From Leptospirales bacterium (GTDB lineage Bacteria; Spirochaetota; Leptospiria; Leptospirales; Leptonemataceae), in assembly GCA_019694655.1 (NCBI GenBank), contig JAIBBN010000002.1, forward strand, positions 496,001 through 560,000: 64,000 nt of DNA, read 5' to 3'. Within the stretch, counting starts at the first letter, position 1, and every line of letters starts with the position of its first letter. The position numbers and the translations under genes are program-made. Below are positions 33,423 to 42,960 of this stretch, piece after piece. The notes beneath the pieces were generated by a model. The model was given only the letters and a program-made list of their open reading frames with translations. It had not been told where the DNA came from and searched no databases.

Positions 33423-34375
33423 ACCGCCTGTCGATGCGAATTGCCATCCTGCCAGGTCTGTGTCTATGGATTCTGGGGGCCGTCTCGTGCGCTTCGGCGG
33501 AGTCCCTTTTCAGACGCGGGCTGGAAGCTGAGCGCGGCGAACGAAACAGCGAAGCGCTCGAATTTTATCGTGCGGCCGTGGAAGCAGATCCAGATTTTGT
33601 CAAAGCTTCCAACAATCGCGCTTTGCTCTTACTGAAAGCCGATCAGAAAGCGGAAGCGCTGGCTGAAATTGAACGCGCCCTGCAACGCCAGCCGCGATAC
33701 GCAGTCGGTCTTGTGACTCGTGGGAACATTCGCGAAGCGCTGGGGCAGAATGAATCAGCACTTGCCGACTACGCGGCAGCGCTTGAGGCGGCGCCGGAAC
33801 TGAATGAGGCTCTGTTCAATCGCGGCAACCTGCTGCTGAAAATGCGCCGCCCAGGCGAGGCGCTCACCTACCTCCGCCAGGCGCATCAGGCTCTGCCCGA
33901 TGCGCGCGATATAGCTGCGGCGCGGGCCACGGCAGAAAAATCGGCCGGCGATCCAGCCGTGGCCTTGCGCATTTTCCGCGAACTCCAACAGCAATCGCCA
34001 GGCAGCGAAAGTCTGGAGCGCCACATTGCCGAGTGCTTGCTGGCTCTAAAGGAATACCAGGCGGCCAGGGAATCCTTTGAACGCCTCTACGCACGCAGTG
34101 GTCGAAGCGCATATCTGTTTCAGGCTGCTGTGGCAGCCTACGCCGCCCAGGACCTCAATAATGCACGCAGCATGCTGCAGCAAGTGATTGAGAAAAAGCC
34201 CGACGAGGCCCGCGCCTATTACCTTCTTGGCATGCTGGACTTCAAAAACAACGCCAGAGCATCTGCCATTCAAAATCTGCAGAAGTATCTGGAATTGCAG
34301 CAAGGCGATGAGGAGACCGCCCGCCGCGTTCAGACTCTACTGCAGCACCTGCAGGGATCTCAAACCGCGCCGTAA
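33419..34375 (+). CDS. Exported TPR-repeat protein
   Basis: A 318-aa protein with an N-terminal signal sequence (IAILPGLCLWILGAVSCASA, possibly a lipobox at SCAS). About seven tetratricopeptide repeats follow from residue 28 to the end, for example RGLEAERGERNSEALEFYRA and ALVTRGN-like repeats with regular Gly/Ala at helix-packing positions. TPR arrays form a curved scaffold for protein contacts. It is translationally coupled to the FecR lipoprotein upstream, and its stop is 23 bases ahead of the membrane-bound LuxR-type gene. An envelope complex with the FecR protein is likely, by inference. Confidence 0.88.
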   Translation: MNRLSMRIAILPGLCLWILGAVSCASAESLFRRGLEAERGERNSEALEFYRAAVEADPDFVKASNNRALLLLKADQKAEALAEIERALQRQPRYAVGLVTRGNIREALGQNESALADYAAALEAAPELNEALFNRGNLLLKMRRPGEALTYLRQAHQALPDARDIAAARATAEKSAGDPAVALRIFRELQQQSPGSESLERHIAECLLALKEYQAARESFERLYARSGRSAYLFQAAVAAYAAQDLNNARSMLQQVIEKKPDEARAYYLLGMLDFKNNARASAIQNLQKYLELQQGDEETARRVQTLLQHLQGSQTAP

Positions 34376-34397
34376 CGTCGCCCCGCATGGACCCGCT

Positions 34398-34919
34398 GTG
34401 ATTGACGAAGCCCCGCCCTTTCCCTGGCGATCACTGCTCGCCCTGCTCAGCCTGGTTTTGGTTGGCAGCATCGTCGATCTATCCATTGACTACCGGGAGA
34501 GCGGCGGTGCAAGCTGGCATATTCTGGCCAGGGCCATCGCGGCGCTTTTCTTGCTGGCCGGAATGCTGCTTCTAGCCCGCCAGCTCAGCTATCGTATGCA
34601 AATGGCGCGACGCAGCATTCTGGCATTGCAGGAAGAGAAAAGCCAGTTTGCCCGGGAGCATGCCGTTCTCGTCGAATCGATGCGAGTTGCAATACAGGAT
34701 CAATTCCGACGCTGGCAGTTGACGCCAGCCGAAACGCAATTGGCCGAAGACTTAATCCGCGGTTACAGCATCGAGCAGATTGCTGCGCTGCGTGGGAAAA
34801 GATCGAGCACCGTCCGCAACCAATCGGTTCGCCTCTATGCCCGGACGGGAATGACCGGCCGCCATGAACTGGCGGCCTTCTTCCTCGAAGATATATTGGG
34901 CGAGGATCAGAGTCTCTAG
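34398..34919 (+). CDS. Membrane-anchored LuxR-type HTH regulator
   Basis: A 173-aa protein with a GTG start. Two membrane helices (about residues 10-28 and 41-61) are followed by a coiled coil (QEEKSQFAREHAVLVESM). A C-terminal helix-turn-helix of the LuxR/GerE type follows: LTPAETQLAEDLIRGYSIEQ, IAALRGKRSSTVRNQSVRLY and ARTGMTGRHELAAF. There is no receiver or autoinducer domain, so input must come through the membrane or from partner proteins. Third gene of the FecR lipoprotein / TPR operon. Membrane-tethered one-component regulators of this design are uncommon. Targets unknown. Confidence 0.85.
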   Translation: MIDEAPPFPWRSLLALLSLVLVGSIVDLSIDYRESGGASWHILARAIAALFLLAGMLLLARQLSYRMQMARRSILALQEEKSQFAREHAVLVESMRVAIQDQFRRWQLTPAETQLAEDLIRGYSIEQIAALRGKRSSTVRNQSVRLYARTGMTGRHELAAFFLEDILGEDQSL

Positions 34920-34952
34920 TCTTCGCCAGCCTCAGTTTCGCGTTTGCGCTAT

Positions 34953-35507
34953 TCAATGCTCGCCCTGCTCTGCGCCTTCGTCCTCTTCCTCGTTCTCCTT
35001 GCCGCCAGGAGCCGGGAATTCCGCTCCGGCTGCGGCGCCTTCCAACGGCCGTGTTTCAGGATGGGCGATGCGTCCTCCGGTTTGACCGACGCGCGCCAGA
35101 ATGACGGATGAGAAGAGCGCCAGAGCGAGGGCTGCACCGCGCGCAGCTCCAAGGCCGGCATCCGGTCGACGCGCCAACCAGAACAGCAAGCCAACGCCCG
35201 CCAGGCCGCAAACGATGGAGGCGCCAAGACCGAATTTTGCCGCCTGCTCATGAGCCTCCAGCCAGACCTCGTTGTCCGGTTCGGACTGCTGAGGCGCGGA
35301 TTCGCTATGCTCGGCGCTCTCTTCCGCTTCTTCGCCGCTGAAGTAGGCCGGGGCGCCGCTGACGCCGGCAAAAACCAGTACAGCCAGAGCCGCTTGCAAG
35401 AAACCGCGCGTGCGCACCAGCAGCGAGGCCAGCAACAGGACAGTGGCCAGCAGTATGGCAACGATAGGCAAATGGTTCAGTATTAGATGCAAATGCACCG
35501 CATTCAT
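34953..35507 (-). CDS. Membrane protein with NHLPIV motif (DUF2231-like)
   Basis: A 184-aa protein with about four hydrophobic helices. It starts MNAVHLHLILNHLPIVAILL, the NHLP pattern seen at the beginning of DUF2231-like membrane proteins with His residues placed for haem or metal binding. A polar acidic loop (EEAEESAEHSESAPQQSEPD) lies between helices 2 and 3, and the C-terminal tail is highly acidic (GGKENEEEDEGAEQGEH). It converges on the LuxR-type gene and is divergent from ispG. Function unknown; an electron-transfer or metal role is only suggested by the His pattern. Confidence 0.7.
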   Translation of the reverse strand: MNAVHLHLILNHLPIVAILLATVLLLASLLVRTRGFLQAALAVLVFAGVSGAPAYFSGEEAEESAEHSESAPQQSEPDNEVWLEAHEQAAKFGLGASIVCGLAGVGLLFWLARRPDAGLGAARGAALALALFSSVILARVGQTGGRIAHPETRPLEGAAAGAEFPAPGGKENEEEDEGAEQGEH

Positions 35508-35712
35508 AGTTGTCTCTCCAGAGGAATAACTCCTGATCCAGAAATAATGGCACGTTCCAGCGACGCTGACAAGAGTACGGATGTACCTTCAGCCCGAAAG
35601 GGCGACGGCGCGCTCCATTGTGGAAGAGAGGGGCCTTTTTGAGCCCTCGCCCGAAATTTGGTCCATCATTGGTTTGACGGGCGCGCCGACTTTGCTCAGC
35701 CTTCCACTGTCC

Positions 35713-37758
35713 ATGCCTACCGTCCGCAGCGATTCCCCTGGCGCCCTCTATTGCTCTTCGCCGCTGGACTACCAGCGTTTCGCTACACGCGTCGTGATGG
35801 TTGGCGATGTTCCGGTCGGCGGAGCGCATCCCATTGTCCTGCAATCGATGTGCATTCAGGATACGATGCAGACCGAGGAGGTCATTGCTGAGGCCATAGA
35901 GCTGTATCGCGCCGGTTCGCAAATCGTGCGCATTACCGCGCCCGGACCGCGTGATGCGGAAAATCTGGGGCGCATCAAGGCTGGGCTTCGCAAGCGGGGC
36001 TTCCATTTTCCCATCGTCGCCGATATCCATTTTGCGCCAAAGGCCGCAATGATTGCCGCCGAGCATGTCGAAAAGGTCCGCATCAATCCAGGTAATTTCG
36101 CCGATCGTAAGCGCTTTGCCGTCCTGGAGTATTCCGACAGCGAGTATGCCGAAGAACTGCTGCGCGTCGAGGAAGTCTTCCTTCCCCTGGTGCAACGTTG
36201 CAAGGAGCTGGGCCGCGCCATGCGCATTGGCGCCAATCACGGTTCGCTCTCAGATCGAGTGATGAATCGCTATGGCGATACGCCGCTTGGCATGGTAGAG
36301 TCCGCCCTTGAATTCATTCGCATCGCGCGCAGCATCGACTATCACGAGATCATTGTCTCAATGAAAGCCTCCAACCCGCAGGTCATGGTTCAAGCATACC
36401 GATTGCTGACCGCCCGCTTTCGGGAGATGGGCTGGGACTATCCGCTGCACCTGGGAGTCACCGAAGCTGGCAGCGGCCAGGATGGACGCATCAAGTCTGC
36501 CATTGGCATTCGCTCCCTGCTGGATGACGGCATTGGCGACACGATTCGCGTTTCGCTGACAGAAGACGCCATTCATGAAATTCCTGCAGCCCGTCGGATT
36601 GCGGCCCCCTACCAGAGCGCCGCTCCGGCGACCGGGCCGACGCCAGCTGCCGATCGCAGGCTGGGTGATCGATTCAGAAACTCTATAACTCCTTATGAAT
36701 ATCGCCGCTTCCTTTCCGAAACTGCCCATGGCCGCGGGCTACATCTGGGCGCCAAGCATCAGCATCGAATTCTACTCGCACTTGACGACAGCGAGGCAGC
36801 GCGCCCGGAGCTTTTGCACGATTTGCGCCAACGCGGCGCAGATGCTTTTGTCGTCTCGCCCGCAACCAGTGGCATTGCACTTCAGGCCGATGCTGGACCC
36901 GTGCTTGTAAATTGCGAAACTCAGCTTGAACTTTGCGAAGCCTTGCCTCTGGATGCAAGCGGAGCGCTACTGCACGTGCAGGCTGGCGAGGGCGATCCGG
37001 CGCGCTTACTGCATGCACTCGCGGCGTTGCACGCTCGCGACCAAATGGCGATTTTGCGCCTGCGCGTGGGCGATCTTTCCGAATCAGCTCTCGATCATGT
37101 TCGCACCCTGTTGCGCGGTTGCTCCAGTCTGCCGGCTGAGATGATGGCGCTGCAACTGGAGACCTCGCCATCAGCGCACCCGTCTACGGTTCGGGCTGTG
37201 CGCGCCCTCGCCGCTCTGTTGCTTGAATTTGAAGAGACCTGGAATCGACCGCTCTCGCCGCTGGTTCTGGCGGCGAACTGCGCAAGCTTTGAAGAAGGCG
37301 CATTTGAGGCTTCGGCGGCCTTTGGTCCGCCGCTACTCGATGGTCTGGGCGACGCTCTCTTGCTTCATTGCCCGGGCTCGGCCCAGGATCGATTGAAGTT
37401 GCAACTGGATATTCTGCAGGCGGTGCGCTTACGCCTCAGTAAGACGGAATTCATTTCCTGTCCCAGCTGTGGACGCACTCTTTTCGATTTGCAAACGACT
37501 ACGGCGCGCATCCAGGCGCGGCTTGGTCATCTCAAAGGCGTCAAGATCGCTGTGATGGGTTGCATCGTGAATGGACCCGGCGAAATGGCTGATGCAGATT
37601 TTGGCTACGTAGGCGCCGGGCCTGGCAAGATTCATCTCTATCTGGGCAAGGAAATCGTGAAAGCCAATGTTGATGCAAGCATCGCCGACGAGGAGCTGGA
37701 GCGCTTGATTCGAGAACACGGCCGCTGGGCCCCGCCACAAGCGCCGGGCCAGCCATGA
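35713..37758 (+). CDS. ispG: 4-hydroxy-3-methylbut-2-enyl diphosphate synthase, long form
   Basis: A 681-aa long-type IspG (GcpE). Residues about 15-300 are the TIM barrel, starting with RVVMVGDVPVGGAHPIVLQS and including PIVADIHFAPKAA and VTEAGSGQDGRIKSAIGI. A large inserted domain (about 300-565) follows, as in Chlamydia, Bacteroidetes and plant enzymes. The C-terminal [4Fe-4S] domain has Cys583 and Cys586 (SCPSCGRTLFD), Cys617 (MGCIVNGPGE) and Glu624. It converts MEcPP to HMBPP in the MEP isoprenoid pathway. The start is uncertain: ATG 35713 gives a family-like N-terminus, ATG 35581 would add 44 residues. The stop overlaps the next ATG. Confidence 0.94.
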   Translation: MPTVRSDSPGALYCSSPLDYQRFATRVVMVGDVPVGGAHPIVLQSMCIQDTMQTEEVIAEAIELYRAGSQIVRITAPGPRDAENLGRIKAGLRKRGFHFPIVADIHFAPKAAMIAAEHVEKVRINPGNFADRKRFAVLEYSDSEYAEELLRVEEVFLPLVQRCKELGRAMRIGANHGSLSDRVMNRYGDTPLGMVESALEFIRIARSIDYHEIIVSMKASNPQVMVQAYRLLTARFREMGWDYPLHLGVTEAGSGQDGRIKSAIGIRSLLDDGIGDTIRVSLTEDAIHEIPAARRIAAPYQSAAPATGPTPAADRRLGDRFRNSITPYEYRRFLSETAHGRGLHLGAKHQHRILLALDDSEAARPELLHDLRQRGADAFVVSPATSGIALQADAGPVLVNCETQLELCEALPLDASGALLHVQAGEGDPARLLHALAALHARDQMAILRLRVGDLSESALDHVRTLLRGCSSLPAEMMALQLETSPSAHPSTVRAVRALAALLLEFEETWNRPLSPLVLAANCASFEEGAFEASAAFGPPLLDGLGDALLLHCPGSAQDRLKLQLDILQAVRLRLSKTEFISCPSCGRTLFDLQTTTARIQARLGHLKGVKIAVMGCIVNGPGEMADADFGYVGAGPGKIHLYLGKEIVKANVDASIADEELERLIREHGRWAPPQAPGQP

Positions 37759-38528
37759 CCGTGGCAGAGTTGCAAGGCTTGCTGGGCCGGAGCGAAGCAG
37801 GCAGCGCCCTCTATCGCGCGCTGGTTCAGTTTCCTGATTGGCTTGTCCCGGTGATTTCTGCGCAAGGCGATCCGCCAGAAGAGCGCTTTTTTTCGCTATC
37901 GATCGACGGACAATCAGCGCTGCCGCTCTTCAGCGAAACTTCGCTGGCGGAGCAATGGGCGCCCGACGCAGAAGGCGGCGTGGCGCGCATGCTGCGGCTC
38001 AATGGCGCTTTTCTTTTCAGCCGCGATCTGAGCGCCTTTGAAATGGTGATCCTTGATCCAGACGCCCCCTCCGAACGCCGGCTTGCATCGAAATGCTTTC
38101 TGGAGCTCGCCAGGATGGCAGCAAGCTGCGGCATCGAAGGATTGCTTCAAGAATTTGGCAGCGGCGATCCGCCGGATATTGTGCAAAGCGCCCGGCACCT
38201 GATAAACTACCGCGACTACCAGATCATGACGCTCGATGGAGAGCGTAGCTCGCAATTGGCCCTGGCCCCAGATGCTCGCGGTCGCAGGCTCGCTGCAGTC
38301 TTCACCTCGGAGGACCGACTGCAGCCTTTTGCCGATTGGCTCCAGAACATCGACGGCAGCAAAAAGTACGCGCGCGAACATCTCAGCGGCCGCGACTTAT
38401 TTGGCGCGCTGCGGAACATGCCGCTGGATGGCGTGGTCTTCAACTGCAACAGTCCCGATCCGCTGGCCTTTTCCGCCGATTTCTTCGATCTCCTTTTCGA
38501 TGTTGAGTTGCCCGAAGAACCCGACTGA
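37755..38528 (+). CDS. SseB-like protein, two-domain (putative)
   Basis: A 257-aa cytoplasmic protein. Two similar sections are visible: LFSLSID-QSALPLFSETSL-like residues around 48-65 followed by a conserved helix, and RLAAVFTSEDRLQPFADWLQ (about 175-195) followed by LFGALRNMPLDGVVFNCNS and a helix FSADFFDLLF. The second matches SseB N-terminal domains, which are of unknown biochemical function in bacteria. ATGA overlap with ispG indicates translational coupling, although no link to isoprenoid synthesis is obvious. The assignment rests on the pattern only. Confidence 0.55.
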   Translation: MTVAELQGLLGRSEAGSALYRALVQFPDWLVPVISAQGDPPEERFFSLSIDGQSALPLFSETSLAEQWAPDAEGGVARMLRLNGAFLFSRDLSAFEMVILDPDAPSERRLASKCFLELARMAASCGIEGLLQEFGSGDPPDIVQSARHLINYRDYQIMTLDGERSSQLALAPDARGRRLAAVFTSEDRLQPFADWLQNIDGSKKYAREHLSGRDLFGALRNMPLDGVVFNCNSPDPLAFSADFFDLLFDVELPEEPD

Positions 38529-38537
38529 GCTCCCGGT

Positions 38538-41500
38538 TCAGCGACGCCTTGTTCGTGATTCAGCGATCGGCAAGGCCTCCACAGCTTCGCTTACCGACTG
38601 CAGTTTTCGACGCTGCCACAGTTCGTACAACACTGGATAGATAAATAGTTCCAGCATGAAGGAGGTCGCCAGTCCGCCAATCATTGGCGCTGCAATGCGC
38701 TTCATCACATCTGCGCCGGCGCCAGTCGACCACATAATCGGCAGAAGACCGGCCATGCCGCTGGCCACTGTCATCAGCTTGGGTCGCAGGCGCTGCACAG
38801 CGCCGTGCAGCGTTGCCTCGCGCAAATCGTCCATGTTATTCAGCGCCCCGCGCCCGCGCCAGTCGTCCAGCGAGATATCGAGAAACAACAGCATGAAGGC
38901 GCCGGTCTCAGCGTCCAGCCCCAGCAATGCAATCATGCCGACCCAGACCGCTGGCGACAGGTTGTAGCCCAGTGCAAAAACCAGCCAGAAGGCCCCGATC
39001 AAACTGAAGGGTACAGCCGCCAGGATGATAAAGGTTCGCGCTGCCGAACGCGTGTTGAGATACAAAAGACCAATGATCAAGGCCAGAGTCAGCGGCACGA
39101 TCCAGCGCAAGCGCGCTGTCATTCGCTCGATGCTTTCGTACTGACCGCTCCAGCGAATCTGGTAGCCAGGCGGCAGCTGCACAGATTGGCGTAGCACATC
39201 GTCGGCAGCAGCGATGAAGGCGCCTACGCTCTGCCCGGAAACGTCGACGCTAACATAGGCGGTCAGTGCGCCGTCTTCGTCGCGAATCATGCCCGGACCG
39301 CTGCGTAATTGCAAGTCGGCAATTTGATTGAGGGGGATCTGAGCGCCCGAGGGGAGCATTACCAGCACGCGACGCAGCGCCGCCAGGTTATCACGGTATT
39401 CGCGGGCATAGCGAACGTTGATCGGATAGCGTTCGCGTCCTTCAATCGCCATGCTGACGTTTTCGCCGCCAATGGCCTGCGAAACTGCCATCTGGGCGTC
39501 CGCGGCGCTCAAACCGTAGCGCGCCAGCTCCTCGCGCCGCAGTTCTATGTCCAGGAAGTAGCCGCCGCCGGCGCGCTCGGCGACGACAGAGTCGACGCCT
39601 GGCATGTGCCGCAGGGCCGACTCGATCTGCAGGCCGACGCGCTCCAGCATCTGCAGATCAGGTCCGCTGATCTTCAGTCCAATAGGCGAGCGAATTCCAG
39701 TGGAGAGCATGAAGACGCGATTCTGGATCGGCATCGTCCAGACATTGCCCCATCCGGGCATCTGGATGGCGCGGTTCATTTCATCGCGCAGCTCGTTATG
39801 GCTGATGTGCTCGGGCCAGATCCAGTGGAAGGGAAAGCGCGCAAACTCCGGAAGAAAAGAATACCAGCGTTCCTTTTTTCGCCATTCCGATTCCGGCTTT
39901 AGCTCGACCATCGTTTCAATCATGTTCAGGCCGGCGGGATCCGTCGAAGTGTCAGCGCGACCGGCCTTGCCATGTACTGAAGCCACTTCCGGGAAGCTGC
40001 GCAAGATACGATCCTGTACCTGGAGACTGCGCTGCGCTTCGCTGATGGAGATACCGGGGACGGTCATTGGCATATACAGTATGGTTCCTTCATAGAGCGG
40101 CGGCATTGCCTCCGAATTGCGCATCAAATTCCAGGCTACGGGGATGGTAGCCACCAGCATGGCCGCCGCAATGCCCAGGATCAATCGCGGCCGCTGCAAC
40201 GCAAAGCGACAGAGCGGTTCGTATACCTTCAGTAGTCTTCTGTTCACCGGATGCTGCGACTCTGGATAGTAGCGGCCTACCAGCAGCGCGCTGGCAATTC
40301 TCGCCAGCCATGCGGGCCGAAAAGAAAAAGGATGCTCTCTGCTGAACAGCATGCGCACCGCGGGGTCCAGGGTAATGGCCAGCACAGCGGCAATGGCCAT
40401 GGCCAGATTCTTGGAATAAGCCAGCGGTCGAAACAGGCGGCCTTCCTGATCGGTCAATGCAAAGACAGGCAAGAAAGCGACGGCAATCACCAGCAGCGAA
40501 AAGAAAATACTGCCGCCGACTTCGGTCAAGGCGCGCAAACGGACGCTGCTCAGGCTTTCCTGGCGATCGCCTTCCATCCATTGCTGAACGCGGTGGTACA
40601 TGTTTTCCACCTGAACGATCGCGCCATCGACCAGCACGCCGATGGATATCGCAATGCCCGCCAGAGACATGATATTGGAAGTCACGCCCAGAAAGTACAG
40701 CGGCAAAAATGAGAGAAAGACAGATACCGGTATGGTGATGATCGCCGTGCTGGCCGAGGGCCAGTGCCATAGAAATAGCAGGATGACGGCGGCGACGATA
40801 ATCATCTCTTCGATCAGCGCGCTCTGCAGGGTCTTGATTGCCCGGCGAATCAATGAGCTGCGATCGTAGGTTGTGACGATCTCAACGCCCGAGGGCATGG
40901 ACTTCTGCAACTGTTCAAGACGCTGCTTGACTCGTTCGATAACGGCCAGCGCATTTTCGCCGTGCCGCATCACAACGATACCGCCGGGCGCATCGCCCTC
41001 GCCATCCAGGTCGGCTACGCCGCGGCGCAATTCCGGTCCAATCGATACGCTGCCCAGTTGCCTGAGCAAAACGGCGGCGCCGGTGCGCGGATCTGCGGTT
41101 ACGGCCGTTGACTCCAGATCGCCTACGCTACGTACGTAGCCGCGGCCGCGAATCATATACTCGCGGCCAGAGAGTTCCAACAGCCTTCCGCCGGTCTCGA
41201 CGTTGGCCCGACGCACCGCCTCGACCACCTGTTGCAGCGACAGTCCGTAGGCTGTCAGTGCATTTGGATTGAGCTGGACCTGATACTGCTTTACAAAGCC
41301 GCCAAAGCTGGCTACCTCCGCGACGCCCTCCACGCTTTGTAGCTGATAGCGAAGATACCAATCCTGCAGCGAACGCAATTCGGCCAGCGAGCGCTGCCCG
41401 CTTTGGTCGCGCAGTGCGTATTGAAATATCCAGCCGACGCTACTGGCATCCGGTCCCATTTCGAGGCGTACGCCTTCGGGCAAGGCGCCCTGGATTTTGG

Positions 41501-41867
41501 AGAGGTACTCCAGCACGCGGCTGCGCGCCCAGTAGAGATCCACGCCGTCTTCAAAGATCACATAAACATAGCTGTAGCCAAAATCTGTTACGCCGCGCAC
41601 CGTGCGCACGCCTGGCGCGCTGGCCAGAGCGCTAATGATCGGATAGGTTACCTGGTCCTCAATCAAATCCGGGCTTCGATCCCAGCGTGAATAGACAATC
41701 ACCTGCGTATCAGAAAGATCCGGCAGTGCGTCAAGAGGCACGCGTCGAATCGCATAGAAGGCTGCCAGCAATAGAGCGGCGATGGCGATCAGCACCAGTG
41801 AGCGCTGCTCTGCTGAAAAGCGAATGATACGTGCGATCAGGCCATGACGCTCGCTTTCAGTGGACAT
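38538..41867 (-). CDS. Heavy-metal RND efflux pump, inner membrane subunit (CusA/CzcA)
   Basis: A 1109-aa HME-type RND transporter. It begins IIRFSAEQRSLVLIAIAALL and PLDALPDLSDTQVIVYSRWD, a strong CusA signature, and has 12 membrane helices with two large periplasmic loops. Family motifs include GVTDFGYSYVYVIFEDG, MSLAGIAISIGVLVDGAIVQ in helix 4, RSEGV-like pore segments, and SPAVWVGMIALLGLDAETGA towards the C-terminus. CusA pumps export Cu(I)/Ag(I). Substrate Met residues of the periplasmic entry were not individually confirmed. It is the last gene of the operon, overlapping the periplasmic adaptor gene by 11 bases. Confidence 0.96.
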   Translation of the reverse strand: MSTESERHGLIARIIRFSAEQRSLVLIAIAALLLAAFYAIRRVPLDALPDLSDTQVIVYSRWDRSPDLIEDQVTYPIISALASAPGVRTVRGVTDFGYSYVYVIFEDGVDLYWARSRVLEYLSKIQGALPEGVRLEMGPDASSVGWIFQYALRDQSGQRSLAELRSLQDWYLRYQLQSVEGVAEVASFGGFVKQYQVQLNPNALTAYGLSLQQVVEAVRRANVETGGRLLELSGREYMIRGRGYVRSVGDLESTAVTADPRTGAAVLLRQLGSVSIGPELRRGVADLDGEGDAPGGIVVMRHGENALAVIERVKQRLEQLQKSMPSGVEIVTTYDRSSLIRRAIKTLQSALIEEMIIVAAVILLFLWHWPSASTAIITIPVSVFLSFLPLYFLGVTSNIMSLAGIAISIGVLVDGAIVQVENMYHRVQQWMEGDRQESLSSVRLRALTEVGGSIFFSLLVIAVAFLPVFALTDQEGRLFRPLAYSKNLAMAIAAVLAITLDPAVRMLFSREHPFSFRPAWLARIASALLVGRYYPESQHPVNRRLLKVYEPLCRFALQRPRLILGIAAAMLVATIPVAWNLMRNSEAMPPLYEGTILYMPMTVPGISISEAQRSLQVQDRILRSFPEVASVHGKAGRADTSTDPAGLNMIETMVELKPESEWRKKERWYSFLPEFARFPFHWIWPEHISHNELRDEMNRAIQMPGWGNVWTMPIQNRVFMLSTGIRSPIGLKISGPDLQMLERVGLQIESALRHMPGVDSVVAERAGGGYFLDIELRREELARYGLSAADAQMAVSQAIGGENVSMAIEGRERYPINVRYAREYRDNLAALRRVLVMLPSGAQIPLNQIADLQLRSGPGMIRDEDGALTAYVSVDVSGQSVGAFIAAADDVLRQSVQLPPGYQIRWSGQYESIERMTARLRWIVPLTLALIIGLLYLNTRSAARTFIILAAVPFSLIGAFWLVFALGYNLSPAVWVGMIALLGLDAETGAFMLLFLDISLDDWRGRGALNNMDDLREATLHGAVQRLRPKLMTVASGMAGLLPIMWSTGAGADVMKRIAAPMIGGLATSFMLELFIYPVLYELWQRRKLQSVSEAVEALPIAESRTRRR

Positions 41868-42960
41868 GCTGCACCTCGCCTTCGGCGTTTGTCGGGTAGA
41901 TTGAATTCAGTTGGCCTTCAGCATCGATCAAGAATGCCCCATGACTGACGACCATTTCGCCTTCGTGCAGGCCATCGTAGACGACCAGTTCATTTTCGAC
42001 CGAGGGCCCAAGACGCACCTCGCGCAATTCAAATCGATTGGAGGGCTGAGCAACAAACACGGTCTGACGCACGCCAGTATCGAGCGACGCTTCCGCCGGG
42101 ATCAGCAACTGCGGGCCCAGATCGACGCGGATCACTGCGGTGATAAAGGAATCCGGACGCAGCTTGAGTTCTCCGGGCTGAACCTCGATACGCACGCGCA
42201 CGCTGCGCGTCATTGGATCCACCGTCGGCGAAAGAGAACGGACAACGCCGCGCAGAAACAGTCCAGGGGCATAGGGCGCCTGGACCTCCGTCGTCTGCCC
42301 TGGCCGGATCAGACTCATTTCACTTTCGTAGACGCTGGCGTACACCCATCGAACGTTTCCGCCAGGCGCCAGCAAGCTTTCATAGGCCGCGCGACGAGCG
42401 GCGAGGCTGCGAATTTCTTCCTGGCCCATGCCCAGCAGCTTCAATCGCGTTATGGCCGCGCTGCGCAAAGCCGGGTCGCCAGCCACACTGAGATATTCGC
42501 GGATGGCCACGCCAAGTTCCGGGTCAAAGGCCGCCAACCCGCTGGCGCGAACGGTCACCAAAGCACGGGCGCGATGTACTGGAGTGGTGCGAACGCCAAT
42601 CATCTGCTGACGCTCGGGGCTGATCGTTACGCCATTGACGCGCAAGGACCCATCGGAAGGCTCAGCGGCGCTGGCGGCGGCGCCATTTGCTGCGCTGTGC
42701 TGATGCAAGTAAACCGGCGTTAGAGGCATGCCGCAAATGGGACAGCTGCCCGGGCCGCTGCGACGAATTTGCGGATGCATGGGGCAGGTATAGTGACTGA
42801 TTTCGGCCTGGGCGCCAGAGGACGCAATTTCGCGCTGCTGCTGACGCCAGTTCAGGTAAAATCCGCCTCCCACGATTGAGATTGATATACAGAATACAAT
42901 GATCCAGAGTCGACGAGGCTTGCCGCCGTTGCGCCGAATGTTGCTTAGATGTAGATTCAT
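41857..42960 (-). CDS. RND periplasmic adaptor with heavy-metal-binding domain (CusB-like)
   Basis: A 367-aa membrane fusion protein. An N-terminal membrane segment (LWIIVFCISISIVGGGFYL) is followed by a small heavy-metal-binding domain YTCPMHPQIRRSGPGSCPIC plus GMPLTPVY (about 57-85), found fused to CusB-type adaptors and thought to pick up Cu(I) or Ag(I). The adaptor core follows, with the beta-barrel and membrane-proximal parts and SPTVDPMTRSVRVRIEVQPG. It bridges the CusA-like pump and the TolC-like channel. It overlaps both neighbours (four and 11 bases), indicating a tight operon. Confidence 0.94.
   Translation of the reverse strand: MNLHLSNIRRNGGKPRRLWIIVFCISISIVGGGFYLNWRQQQREIASSGAQAEISHYTCPMHPQIRRSGPGSCPICGMPLTPVYLHQHSAANGAAASAAEPSDGSLRVNGVTISPERQQMIGVRTTPVHRARALVTVRASGLAAFDPELGVAIREYLSVAGDPALRSAAITRLKLLGMGQEEIRSLAARRAAYESLLAPGGNVRWVYASVYESEMSLIRPGQTTEVQAPYAPGLFLRGVVRSLSPTVDPMTRSVRVRIEVQPGELKLRPDSFITAVIRVDLGPQLLIPAEASLDTGVRQTVFVAQPSNRFELREVRLGPSVENELVVYDGLHEGEMVVSHGAFLIDAEGQLNSIYPTNAEGEVQHVH

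Noticed and set aside
35305-36240. Minus-strand frame of 311 codons overlapping ispG and the DUF2231-like gene
   Set aside because: It covers conserved parts of ispG in antisense and shows no protein-like motifs.
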